Of a stretch of 64,000 nucleotides of DNA, positions 28,105-39,209 are shown piece after piece. Numbering within the stretch: the stretch's first letter is position 1; the number at the start of each line of letters is the position of its first letter. The position numbers were made by a program, and so were the translations under genes. The DNA is from Hydractinia symbiolongicarpus (Eukaryota; Cnidaria; Hydrozoa; Anthoathecata; Hydractiniidae). The stretch spans positions 18,389,501-18,453,500 of the forward strand of contig NC_079881.1 in assembly GCF_029227915.1 (NCBI RefSeq), given 5' to 3'. The notes below the pieces were generated by a model. That model was not told the DNA's origin and made no database searches. It worked only from the letters and a program-made list of their open reading frames with translations.

Positions 28105-31100
28105 TTAGAACAACAAACAACATTGATTTTGTATTACTAGCAGCCCAACTCTGGCAACCGCCTCCAGTACTTCTTTGACACCTTGTTGCGTTAATGCCGA
28201 GCATTCTAAATATTTCACAGCTCCTATTTCTTTAGCTAACTGTATTCCCTCTTCTGTTGTAATTGCTTGATTTCGTTCGAAATATTCTTTGTCTGTTCTT
28301 GTGTCAAGTTTTGTACCAACTAAAATGATAGCTGCAGCAGGACTGTGTTGTTTTAATTCCGGATGCCATTTGGTCAACACTTGTGTATACGATTTTCGAT
28401 GCGATAATGAAAAACATACTAGAAACACGTCCTAAACAAATATAAATAAACGAAATGAAAGTATAAAAAGTATGCACCATAGCACTTGTTGAAGTAAATC
28501 TAGAGGTTGGAGCTCTGGGGATGAGAATGGTATAATAAAAGAGAGCTACACGCTTCAGCTAATTGCTACATGCTTTTATGTAGGTATAAACCTTATAAGA
28601 ATACGAGGCTGAGATTTATTCAAAATTTAAGATTCTTCTCCTGCTATTGAAGTGCTAAAATGTAAGAGATCTTCCGATATACAGGCAGCTTCTTTTTGGT
28701 ATGTTTTCACTTCTTTTTGTCATATTTTAAGCTTTATATTGTTAGAATATTGTTAGAATACAAAATTTCCCGAATTAGTTTTCTTTGATGTACCGCTGCT
28801 ATTTCTTAACTTTGTCAAATAAAATGAATGTGATTTTTGAAATCCTCACCTGAAATTGATAAAATGTTAAATCTTTAGATTCTTACAGCAAACAAAAAAA
28901 CTGTTACAACAGTTTTTTTTAATCTTGTACTAATTAACCTCTGCTTGAACTTTGCCAGAAAAAATCAAAAATTAAGAAGACTTTGGCGGTAACATTAACA
29001 CGACCAAAACACCATTTTCACATTCCGGATTAAGTTGAAAATTTATACACATACCAATTCAGTGATGCTGAATATGATCTTAAAGTCAAAACATCAAAAT
29101 TCTAAAATTTCAAAAAAACATGCAATTCGGGAAACGTGTATTATTATTGATTCTTCGCTACGAATTTTAGAAGATAGGTTAATCTGCCGTTATTAGTAAT
29201 TGGTTTGGAGTAAGGACAATTTAAATTTTGACTTTTCAACAAGCTCAGTTATTGTCCCATTCGTTGAATATTATATCAAGATTTATCCAGTCGAGATAAA
29301 GAAATATTTCTCGAGCGGCAGCCGATTTGACTTCATGCTAATTTACAATTGGTTTTGCGTTTATTAGTGATCAATTACATGTTGATTTCTAATCATTCAA
29401 GTATTATTGTCGTTTGTTTTGAACTTAATTACTACACTTGATTGGTTAAGCGTGTCATATAATATACCTGATTGGTTAAGCGTGTTCTAAAATAACTAAG
29501 GGTTACAATATGTTAACATCGACGTAAGCATTTTTCATTTCTAAAAACATACTGAATTCTTCTTGAATACTAGATTTGGCTCGAGTGGATAAATCTTGAT
29601 ATTACACGAATGCAATATCTCCTTTTACTCAATGCAAGGAAATTTAAGGGTTTGCTTAATGGTAGATTTTGCCTGTAGGTAAATCATATTATAGTTATTA
29701 AGAGTTTTGTCCTCTTTACCTACGAATAAAATAAAATAAAAAGCACAAAGAAATTGACTAAATTTAATATCACAAAATAAATCGGTACATAACCCTAGAA
29801 ATTATGCAGCCCCTATTTAATGATACTTAACTTGGTGAAGGCCTTATCGAATATCACAAGTACGACTGAATAATTTTTAATACAGTTGACTCTTCCCAAT
29901 TCGTATTCCTACAGGGAAAAATTTTTGTTCGAATTATAGAGAGATTCGAATTACAGAAAGTCTCTGTAATTCGAACTTTCAGTTTCAGAGATTGAAAATT
30001 CGAATTACAGAGAGAAATTACGTTATTTCAAAATTAGGAAAACATAGTTCAAGTTTTATTTAATCTTTATTTTCATAGTTTACATTGGAGAGACGATCTC
30101 TTTTGAGATACGAGTTGCATCAGCAAGTGCTTTTCTCGACAAATTGAATTTGTCAAAGCCCTGTTTACACTCTAAAATTCGAATAAGGGAGAGAATCGAT
30201 AATTCGAACAGTTTTTCAAACCCTTCAGGTTTGAAAAACTGTTCGAATTATAGAAAGTTTCGAATTAGAGAAATTCGAATTGTAGAAAGTTTTTTATATG
30301 AGTTTCTTTAAGGAAAATTGACGGTGACTGAGAACTCGTTCGAATTATAGAAATATTCGAATTATAGAGATTCGAATTAGAGGGAGTCACCTGTATTCGA
30401 TTCCACATCATTCAATACATGTTTAATTAACAAATGGATGCCTCCGGCAGAGATGTAGAACACTCACAGTTTTAGGATCACAGATGGGTCTACGTAATTC
30501 ATTGTCTTCAGATCCTAAATAATAAATATAATAATAGATAAAAAAAATCAAAAAATTCAGTTTAGGTAAAACAAGAGGTTGCTTCAAAAGCATACCATCG
30601 TCACCAAGTGCTTCCATCACATCAATACTAACAGATTCTTTAATGTCGTCCAATTTCACATCCAATGGATCAATATCACACCTTTAATGATTTCGTAATA
30701 AAAATGTTTAATTTGGGTTTGTAAGAAATAGAACAAAAGTTATGTTGATATTATTCAATTTTCTTAGCAAAATATACAATTTCTTTTGGTTGAAAACAGA
30801 CAAGACCTTATTAGCTTCTTCTGTTGTTATTCAAAGTGAATATATTTCAAACACACAGCTGATAAAAAAAGTTATTTTTTTGAGATTTTTACGCAGTTAC
30901 AGAAAAATGGGTTTAGCGTAATATTTCTCCTATTGGTACTTTTTTCTTTTATATATAATACAAAAAATTTAAAATAGACACTCAATTTTCGGATACTTAC
31001 ACGGCTGGAATGTATCTTGTTCGGAAAGTTTTAGTTACAAATGCGAATAACAACGACGTTTTTCCAACGCCTCTAAAAAAACAAATCCATATGAAAAATA

Positions 31101-31659
31101 AAAAAATATAAGATAACTGGTTTTATCATCAAATCACACAGAGCGATCCATGTTACCCAAATATTTTGTTTCCTAAATAGACACTTTCCGCGTGACGTAG
31201 TTCTTTTGATATCATTTTGAGAACAATTTTGTTTGCGCACTTTTGTGTAGGTTAAAAAACAACACTCTCACAGAGTAAAAATGGCTATTTATGAAAATTT
31301 AAGATTTTTTGGTTAACATAAGATCTAAAAGAAACTGAAAATAAATTTTAACTATATTCTTCTAATTTGTCTTAAAAAATTCACTCGTTGTAAGCGAAAG
31401 TTCTTTCTTTTTTTATGGATTTCTTTAATTACTGTGGTTTGTTGTTTATATTTTCTACCTACAGAAATGCTTGCGCATGTGCAAAAAAAAAAACCCAAAC
31501 TTTTTAACTTTTGTAAACATTGGTAATTTATCTATACCGATGACTATGTCTATACTAAACTTTTTTAGAGATCGATTTGTTTTTTTATCCAAAAAGGCTT
31601 TCGTGGAGTATAATCACTTACGTATCACCAACAGCCACACATGTTATTCGCCTAGGCAT
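28105..31659 (-). CDS. Divergent Rac-like GTPase, paralogue A (intact, P-loop Lys kept)
   Basis: Exons: 31659-31622, 31072-31001, 30681-30596, 30514-30468 and 28431-28105. Phases match the canonical Rac gene exactly; exon 3 is 86 rather than 71 bases. The predicted protein has 189 residues. The P-loop is GDTGVGKTS (residues 11-19) with the nucleotide-binding Lys. The switch II motif WDTAGQED is absent: the corresponding stretch reads VMEALGDDG, then SEDNELRRP. TKLD and ECSAL are kept. The last four residues are CLLF, a possible CAAX box, but the polybasic run is missing. It may bind nucleotide but is not expected to hydrolyse GTP in the usual way; that is an inference. Intron 4 is about 2 kb and contains a MITE. 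No stop or frameshift was found. Confidence 0.85.
28432..30467. other. Intron 4 of paralogue A
   Basis: A 2.0-kb intron holding the inverted-repeat element at 29883-30393. No other exon or gene was recognised. Confidence 0.55.
29883..30393. mobile_element. Non-autonomous DNA transposon, CAG...CTG ends, TA target site
   Basis: The left end CAGTTGACTCTTCC and right end gggagtcacctg are imperfect inverted repeats, flanked by TA on both sides (29881-29882, 30394-30395). The interior is built of repeated ttcgaatta and attcgaat words, with a central hairpin near 30206-30247 (gaacagtttttcaaaccc and its complement). CAG ends with a TA duplication fit a pogo/Tigger-like Tc1-mariner relative. No transposase is encoded. 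Confidence 0.65.
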
Positions 31660-31683
31660 CTTTTGAAAGTAAAACAGTGTTTA

Positions 31684-31732
31684 AAGAAAGTAAAAAGATT
31701 GGAGAAAGTTTCTCCAATCTTTTTACTTTCTT
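31684..31732 (-). repeat. Perfect hairpin in the leader of paralogue A
   Basis: Two 24-base arms, exact reverse complements with a single-base spacer at 31708, contain gtaaaaagattggagaaa and its complement. It lies 25-73 bases upstream of the start codon of paralogue A, so it may be in the 5' untranslated leader. Confidence 0.85.
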
Positions 31733-31804
31733 CAAACTTTACTCAACGTTGAACACATGTTTCTTTGCCTGCCTGAATTCTATAGTCGCGTCCAGCGCAA
31801 GCGC

Positions 31805-31849
31805 TTTTATTGTCCTTCTATAAACAACAACTTAACTTTTGCCGACCTA
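31805..31849 (-). promoter_or_regulatory. Recurrent upstream box of paralogue A
   Basis: The plus strand reads ttttattgtccttctataaa, then caacaacttaacttttgccgaccta, starting about 150 bases before the start codon. Similar boxes occur upstream of paralogues B, C and E. Confidence 0.5.
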
Positions 31850-33180
31850 TGCTTTTATGAGTTTTTTCCTATTGTAAACAATTGTTTATTTAATAGTCAT
31901 TTAATAATTCTTAACAAAACACTAGATAAAAAGTCGATTGCCTCGTTTATATCAATCTTTTTTATAAGGTTTATTACACCAGTTTGCGATTACTTAAATC
32001 TACTACTTAAATCTGTCGAATATCAGATGATTGAATAAAAGCAGTATCCCCTCATTCCGTTTCGTGTTCCGTTTTCTTTTTTATTTACAAATGCTTGCCA
32101 ATGTTTAGCTACAAAAGTTTACGGATTTTTGTACATGCGCAAACATTCTTGTAGGTAAAAAAAACAGGACCACATGAAGCAAAATAGCTATTATTAAGAT
32201 TCATACAGATTGTTGAAAGCACGAGATCCAAAAGGACCTGAAATTAATTTTTTGACCGTTTTCTCTATTTTAAAAAAATATTATTTCAGTAACTTTAGGC
32301 AACCATTTTGCTTTTAAAATGGATGTTACTTGGCTTCTGTTGTCTGTAGTTTATATTTTTTACTCACACAACAGGAATCAGTGTGCATCTTCATTGTTCT
32401 TAACGCACAATCCATAACATTAAGTCGCTCGGAAAGTCAACTTAAATCGCTTGACAAGTTTGACATTTTCTAAAATTCCCTAGTTAGAGATCTCAAGTCG
32501 AGTCTGTCAAAGAAAAAATCAAGCAACTGCTCATACGTTGACATGTTTCAATTAGTTTGGAGAAGATTTCCTAACTTATTATTTTCTTATAAGGATGCAC
32601 AAATTCTAATTCTAAATTAATCCTTCTATTGTTCTAAACAATAGACCTATTGCTATTAACCTGAAATCTCATATTGTTATCCAGCATGTTTTGTAAAAGA
32701 AAAAGCGCGTAGATTCTTCGTCGTAAGCTATGCTACCTTGATCTTTGACATCCGCAAAAATTAATTTCGTGGATGTTGTAAAGGTCTAGTCATCTGCAAA
32801 ATTATTCCTCAAACTGAAGCAAATAATTTGTTTAGCTAAAGTGGCTGATTGTCTGTTGTGTTGACTTAAAAACTAACTTAGAAATAGACTAACAACGACT
32901 TAAAATGCTTGAGTTAATAGACACTGGCCCAAGTTGCAAAATTTAATGTATTAGTTCGTTCAATTCATATAGTCCTGCTCGTCTAAATCTTGTAAAAGTT
33001 GGCAGCTAGCCGCATCTTTAAATCCGAGTATTTCTTTCAGCGTCACCAACACAAAAGAAAACTGATTTTGTTATTGATTCGTTTGTGTTAAGTACGAGAC
33101 ACATTTTAGCAGCATCAACAATTAACGGATGCTATTAGTCAGAGAAAAATTTCAAACGTCTTAATATAATATTACTAATA
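31850..33180. other. Spacer between paralogues A and B
   Basis: AT-rich with no gene recognised. The stretch from about 32560 to 32940 resembles the segment downstream of paralogue C (35210-35510), with shared words such as aagcaaatgatttgtttagc. This marks the duplication unit. Confidence 0.45.
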
Positions 33181-33182
33181 AA

Positions 33183-34795
33183 TTATAACAATGTACATTT
33201 TTTTCTTTGAGTTGGAGTATGAGTTGTTTTCAAAACATGTAACCCAGCTCTAGCCACTTCCTCAAATACTTCATTTACACCTTGTTGCGTCAATGCAGAA
33301 CATTCTAAATACTTCACAGCTCCTATTTTTTTCGCTAGTTCTATCCCTTCTTCTGTTGTAATTATTTTTCTCCCTTCTTTTTCATGTTTCTCAGCATACT
33401 CTTTATCGTCCCGTGTATCAAGTTTTGTACCAACTAACACGATAGCTGCAGTAGGACGATATCTTTTAAGTTCTGGATGCCATTTCGTACGCACGTGTTC
33501 ATATGATGTTTGATCTGATAGTGAAAAACATCAAAAACACATCCTAGATAAAAAAAATTGCTGAAAATATTATTAAAGTTTGAAAGCTATTGCCTTGCAA
33601 TGGTTCTTGTTAAGCTAAATCATAGAGATATATCTATGACTAAATCAAGACATGAAGTAATAACAAAGAATAAATAAGTATTACATTACTTACTGTTTCA
33701 GGATAAATTAGAGGTCTCAATCTTTCTTCGTCCTCTGGAAATTATCAAACATATAATTTTATATGAGGCTACATCTTGTGGTTACATGGCAATAAACTGC
33801 GAGGGTGTTTAACAAACAAATCATACCGAAATGATTAGCAGCTTCCATCAAACCAACACGTGCCGATTCTTCACTGTCTTTTAGTTCCACATCCACCGCG
33901 TAATTATCCATGCTTAAAGGTCGTTGGAAAATTTAGATTAGCTATAGAGTTATGGAATTTTTTAGACATGTTTGGATGAAAGTTTATGAAAAAAAAGTTA
34001 AAAAAATTGTTAAAAACACAACAAAAACAACAATGCTTAAGACTTTTTAATAAGTATCAAAAACTTATCTGTGATACTTAAGGTTATTACTAATTTTCTA
34101 AGATAAGATACTTACATGGAGGGAATATATTCGGTTGGAAACTTTTTATGTAAATATGTTATAAGCAAGGCCGTTCTTCCAACGCATCTAAAAAGACAAA
34201 TACATTTTTACATTTATTTCTGTATTGTGAAATATATAAGAAACAATAATACGAAGCTTTAAAAATAAACCACATGGCCAAAAGTTTAAAAACACTAAAT
34301 CATGCAGTTGTAAATTTTTAATCGCAATAATTTGTGAAGTAACAAATCTGAGTTAAATAAGTTTTTGGAAAGATTACATGGTCAACGCTTTTTTATAAGA
34401 ACGTCTTAAATTTCAGCTAAATGTGCTTATTTTTAACACTCAATTAGCCTCTATATTCTTATGTTCTTGAAAAAATTAGACACATATCCTCAGATTTACA
34501 AATAATGATGAATATTTTTAGGTTTGAAAGTAATATATGGCGATGAATTTCTGTTATTCGAAAAACATACATAATAGTACATAGAAAGATATAACTGTTT
34601 TAAAATTATTCTTCCTTATTCTACACTTTCTTATTATTAACATCCATAAAAAATTTTAGGTGCATACGTTACTAATAATTTCTCACACAAAATCTTAGCC
34701 ACAACGTTCTTATATACTAGGTTCTTATGAAGAAAGAACAGGAGGGTAATTACTTACAAATCCGCAACAACTACACATTTTATGTTGTTGCTCAT
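33183..34795 (-). pseudogene. Divergent Rac-like GTPase, paralogue B (Arg P-loop, one frameshift)
   Basis: Exons: 34795-34758, 34187-34116, 33912-33827, 33734-33694 and 33543-33183. The P-loop is ADLCVGRTA: Gly10 is Ala and the essential Lys is Arg. Switch I is EYIPSI followed by MDNY. Switch II is replaced by VGLMEAANHFGEDEERLRP, so both DTAG and the catalytic Gln are gone. The last exon keeps TKLD, ECSAL and a CTLL CAAX box, and has a KHEKEGRK insertion. Two bases are missing near 33530 compared with the sister copy, right after the DVFL codons, which breaks the frame. Without that lesion the gene would be intact. It is either a young pseudogene or a sequencing error. Confidence 0.75.
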
Positions 34796-34834
34796 CTTTT
34801 TAAGTTCTAACCATTACTTTTCTTTTACACTATA

Positions 34835-34866
34835 AATATAAATATAAATATAAATATAAATATAGT
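34835..34866. repeat. (ATAAAT)n microsatellite
   Basis: About five copies of ataaat/tataaa lie just upstream of paralogue B, next to the AG that precedes its tgtaaaagaaaag leader word. Confidence 0.8.
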
Positions 34867-35012
34867 TAAAACATGTGAATTAATTAATTAATTAGTTTAC
34901 GACTTTGCCCCAACTTGAAAAAGATAATTTTCTGTAAATTAAAGATATTCTAATAATTTTTAAATTATATATATTTTTTTATCACACAACACACGATAGA
35001 CTAATTTTTAAT

Positions 35013-35070
35013 GATTAGATCACCTTTGTTGTTGTCTTATTATTTACAATGGCTAAACTTTTGCTGACCT
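35013..35070 (-). promoter_or_regulatory. Recurrent upstream box of paralogue B
   Basis: The plus strand reads attagatcacctttgttgtt, then gtcttattatttacaatggc and taaacttttgctgacct, starting about 220 bases before the start codon. Confidence 0.5.
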
Positions 35071-35527
35071 TTATTTTCCATATGCTTGTCTAAGCGTAAT
35101 TTTAATAATTTGCAAAGGCTGGCAAAAAGTAACATAATATAACAATTCAAAAAATTCATATATAACTTTTTCTCCTTTTCCTTCCACTACAATGGCCAAT
35201 AGGCAAATTTTTTTTATGATTAGATCAGATTCTTCCTAAAATCCGATATCTATATTGTTATAAAGCATATTTTTACAAAATGAAAAGCGCGCAGGTTCTT
35301 CATCGAAACCTTTATTTCCATGATCTTTAACATCTGCATAAATTAATTCCGCAGATGTTGAAAAAATCTTGTCAATCGCGAAAATATTTTCCTTAAAGTG
35401 AAGCAAATGATTTGTTTAGCTAAAGTGGTTGATGGTCTACTGTGCCAACTTAAAACTAACTTAGAAATGGATTAACAATGACTTGAAATGGTTGAGTTAA
35501 TTGTCTTTTAGGTAATGTTGAGACAAA

Positions 35528-36912
35528 TTATAACAATGTACACTTCTTCTTTGGAGTATGAGTTGTTTTCAAAACAAGTAACCCAGTTCTAGCTACTTCC
35601 TCAAATACTTCATTTACACCTTGTTGCGTCAATGCAGAACATTCTAAATACTTCACAGCTCCTATTTTTTTTGCTAGTTCTATTCCTTCTTCTGTTGTAA
35701 TTATTTTTCTCCCTTCTTTTTCATGTTTCTCAGCATACTCCTTATCGTTTTGTGTATCAAGTTTTGTACCAACTAATATGATAGCTGCGGTAGGACGATA
35801 TCTTTTAAGTTCTGGATGCCATTTTGTACGCACGTGTTCATAAGATGTTCGATCTGATAGTGAAAAACATACCAAAAACACATCTTATATAAAAAAATTG
35901 CTGGAGGTAACAATAAAATTTGAAAGCTGATGCCTTGCCGTAGTTCATGTTAACATGAAATTATAACAAAATATTAATGTATCACATCACTCACTGTTTG
36001 AGGATAAATTAGAGGTCTCAGTCTCTCTTCCTCCTCTGAATATATGAAACATATAATTTTATATAAGGTTACATCTTGGTAGTTACATGGGCAATCGGTT
36101 GCGAGGGTGCTTAACAAGAAAATCATACCAAAATGATTAGCAGCTTCCATCAAACCAACACGTGCCGATTCTCCACTCTCTTTTAGTTCCACATCCACCA
36201 CATAATTATCGAAGCTGAAAGATTATTGTAAAATGGGAAATTTAGATTATAAAGTTATGGAATTTATTAGACATGTTTGGATTTTACCGAAAAAAAAGGT
36301 TAAAAAATTGTTAAAAATTGTTTTAAGATAAAATACCTACACAGTGGGAATATATTCGGTTGGAAACTGTTTAGTTACATACGTTATAAGCAAAGTAGTT
36401 CTTCCAACGTGTCTAGAAAGACAAATATCTTTTTACATTAATTTCTAATATGACACAAAAATACGAACCCTTTCTTTAAAGATTTTTTATAAGAACGCCC
36501 AAAATTGCAGCTAAATGTGCTTATGTGTTTTACACTACATTAGCCTATATATTCTTACCCCCCTATATTCTTATGTTCTTAAAAAAAATTGGAAAATATA
36601 TCGTCATGTTTACAAGTAATGATAAATATTTTTAGGTTTGGTAGTAATATATGGTGATGAAATTCTCTTATTTGAAAAACATACATGACAGTACATAGGA
36701 AGTTATAACTGCTATAAAATAATTTTTCGTTATTCTAGACTTTTTATTATTATTATCCATAAAAATAATTTCGGCAGAATACGTTTCTTATACCTCCTTA
36801 ATTAAGCAAAATCTCAACCCTAAATTTCTTATATACTAGGTTCTTATTATCAAAGGTATACTACTTATACTTACCTATCGGCAACAACTACACATTTTAT
36901 GTCATTGCTCAT
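35528..36912 (-). pseudogene. Divergent Rac-like GTPase, paralogue C (Arg P-loop, last acceptor altered)
   Basis: Exons: 36912-36875, 36412-36341, 36214-36129, 36035-35995 and 35884-35528. The P-loop is ADRHVGRTT (Lys to Arg). Switch I is EYIPTVFDNY with Thr35 kept. Switch II is replaced by VGLMEAANHFGEEEERLRP. TKLD, ECSAL and a CTLL CAAX box are intact, and no exon has a stop. The weak point is the last acceptor: the sister copy has ctag before GATGTG, here it is ataa. Splicing at the nearest AG, one base on, would shift the frame. It is paired with paralogue B as a recent tandem duplicate about 2.2 kb apart. Confidence 0.75.
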
Positions 36913-37128
36913 CTTTTTAAGTTCTAACCTTTACTTTTCATTTAGAATATAAATATAAAGATAATTAAAAGAAGTAAATTGATTAATTAATTAGTTTACA
37001 ACTTTGTCCTAACTTAAAAAAGATGATATCCCGGAAACTAAAAGTATTCTAATATTTTTTAAATCTTATATATATATATACACAACATTTTTATCACACA
37101 ACACACGATAGGCTAATTTTTTAAGGAT

Positions 37129-37183
37129 TAGATCAGCTTTTTTGTTGTCTTATTATTTACAATGGCTAAAACCTTGCTGACCT
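37129..37183 (-). promoter_or_regulatory. Recurrent upstream box of paralogue C
   Basis: The plus strand reads gatcagcttttttgttgtct, then tattatttacaatggctaaa and accttgctgacct, starting about 217 bases before the start codon. Confidence 0.5.
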
Positions 37184-37539
37184 TTATTTTCCAAATGCTT
37201 GTCTAAGCGTAATTTTAAAAATTTGCAAAGACTGGCAAAAAATAACATAATATGGCAATTCAAAAAAGGTGCATATAACTTTTTCTCCTTTTCTACTACT
37301 CTACAGTGACCAATAGGCAAATTTTAATGGTTAAATCAGCTTTTTCCTGTTTTTTCCTTGTTCATTAAGCAAAAAAACATCGTTTTTTATAGTAATTTCT
37401 AAATATTTTGACAGTAAAGAGAATTTCTAAGAGATAAGGACTCACCTTGACAAAAGCTCGGGGTTGAGTATAATACTTATTTCAGAGAAAAAGTATAACC
37501 TTAACAATTTTAATAATAGTCTAAGACCCCACTAAAATA

Positions 37540-37870
37540 GCAAAAGGTCTGAACTTCCTTCTGTCACCTTTAAAAGTTGATTATGCTGATTACATAGTAT
37601 CGTTTAAAAAAAATCATTGTAATGTTAAGAGTATGGAAATGATATCGAAGACGAGGAATTTGCGCCATAACATCATTTTAGAATTATAATACCTCAAGAA
37701 ACCGAAGAATTTGAGCGATGAAGAACTAGAAGCGGTGGTTTCGTTCCATAACCTCGATATTGTCATTTAAAAGTCTCACAAAAGAAATTCGGTTGTACTT
37801 GTAGATAAAGTAGTTTATGTCAACAAAACTGTTGGTAATCTAAGTAACACTCCTAAATAGATTAGAGTTA
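37540..37870 (+). pseudogene. Reverse transcriptase relic, probably Penelope-like
   Basis: Fragments in different frames read GLNFLLSPLKVDYADYIVSF near 37546, then KKPKNLSDEELEAVVSFHN near 37696, DIVI and KRNSVVLVDKVVYVNK. The order (GLNF.P.KVDYADY, then L..EEL.A, then DKGN.VV..DK.Y) resembles the N-terminal region of Penelope-type elements as I recall it. Stops and shifts show decay. The exact family is uncertain. Confidence 0.5.
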
Positions 37871-38259
37871 AAATATGTTTGCCCTTCAACTGCAATTTCA
37901 TATATTAAGTTTTATTCACGTTCCATGCTTCGGTCCACAGCCCGGGAATGTTTAGCAAGTGTCTTTATGACTACTATTTATGTTATATGTACTTATGTAT
38001 GCATTCAAAACACAGGACCGATATTGACAACACTGTATCCAGCACAAAAGTGATTGACCTGCAGGAGCTCAGGAATTTATTCTGAACTTGTTGCTTTATT
38101 TTTATACAGGGACGTCAGCACAAAAAAAAGTACGAAAAAACAATAACACTAATTGATTTTTTGTAACAACACACCACAATGCGTTCATGCTGTAGCATAT
38201 TTGGATAAGTGATAAAATGGTGTAAAAATCAGAGAAGAATTTCACACTTTCAGATTACA

Positions 38260-38590
38260 TTAATGTACACGTTTTGTTTATCGTAGTTGTAGTCAAAACA
38301 CATATTTCAGTTTAAGCAACTTCTTTTATTACTTCTTCGACATCTTGTTGATTTTTAGAAGAACACTACACATATTTTACTGCTTCTATCTCCTTTGCTA
38401 GCTGTATCCCTTTCTTAGTTGTAATTAGTTGATTGCCTTCCTCATATTGCTTATGTATTCTTTATCGTTCCATTTATCACGTTTTGTAACAACTAAAATT
38501 AGTAGATAATTGTATTATATGCGGTGTTTTACAACAATATCGTGAATCCAAGTATCATTTAGGGATAATCTCTTTAACATTGTCGGATAA
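38260..38590 (-). pseudogene. Relic of a Rac-like last exon (paralogue copy)
   Basis: The plus-strand text parallels the last exons of neighbouring copies: atgtacacgttttg at the 3' end, cttcttcgacatcttgttga, tatctcctttgctagctgta, tttatcgttccatttatcac and caactaaaat in the right order. Many indels and stops. No other exons of this copy were found. Confidence 0.75.
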
Positions 38591-39209
38591 CTTATTTAGC
38601 TGAAAATATTACGAGCAGACAGGCGTGTCACGGATTGTTTCGAATTTTGTCATGCATTAAATATTCAAATTAAGTTGAATACACGCTTCTCTAATAAGCA
38701 ACATAAAGTTCTCCAGAAAACGAACAAAATGAGCATGATTATGCGTTCAGATATTTTTGCCCCTTGCATTAAAACAATAATAAATAGTTATTATGTTCTG
38801 ATTTTTTTTAGTTATAAAACAGGGAACTATTTGTTACTGCGAAATTTTAAGAAAAGTACTAATCCAAGGAGGCTTGGAAAGATATTTCTAGGCAATCTCC
38901 ATGCTTTAAAACGCAAATTTTCTACGTTGTCGCGTCACGGAGAATATAATATAAACACGCAACTTTTCAACATAAGTAATTGTTACCCACCTTCCACAGT
39001 TCAAAAACGTGTCGAGACACAAAATATCCAAGAAAAGCCTAAAGGTAAGTAACAGGGCTGAAGAAAGATAGTATTATCATACCCCCCTCCTTCCGAGCAA
39101 AGTGGCATCATTTAGTTTCAACAATACGTTGAACTAACGCTTCAGTATAAATATATAAGACACAAGTAATAGTATATGTCCACAAGTATCAGCTACTTCG
39201 GCTATCATT

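Noticed and set aside
31471-32038. Two plus-strand frames of 93 codons
   Set aside because: They cover paralogue A exon 1, its hairpin and upstream box in antisense; no domain or splice evidence.
38675-39052. 125-codon plus-strand frame between Rac-like relics
   Set aside because: No recognised domain, no matching copy in the other array units and no splice context; chance frame is likely.
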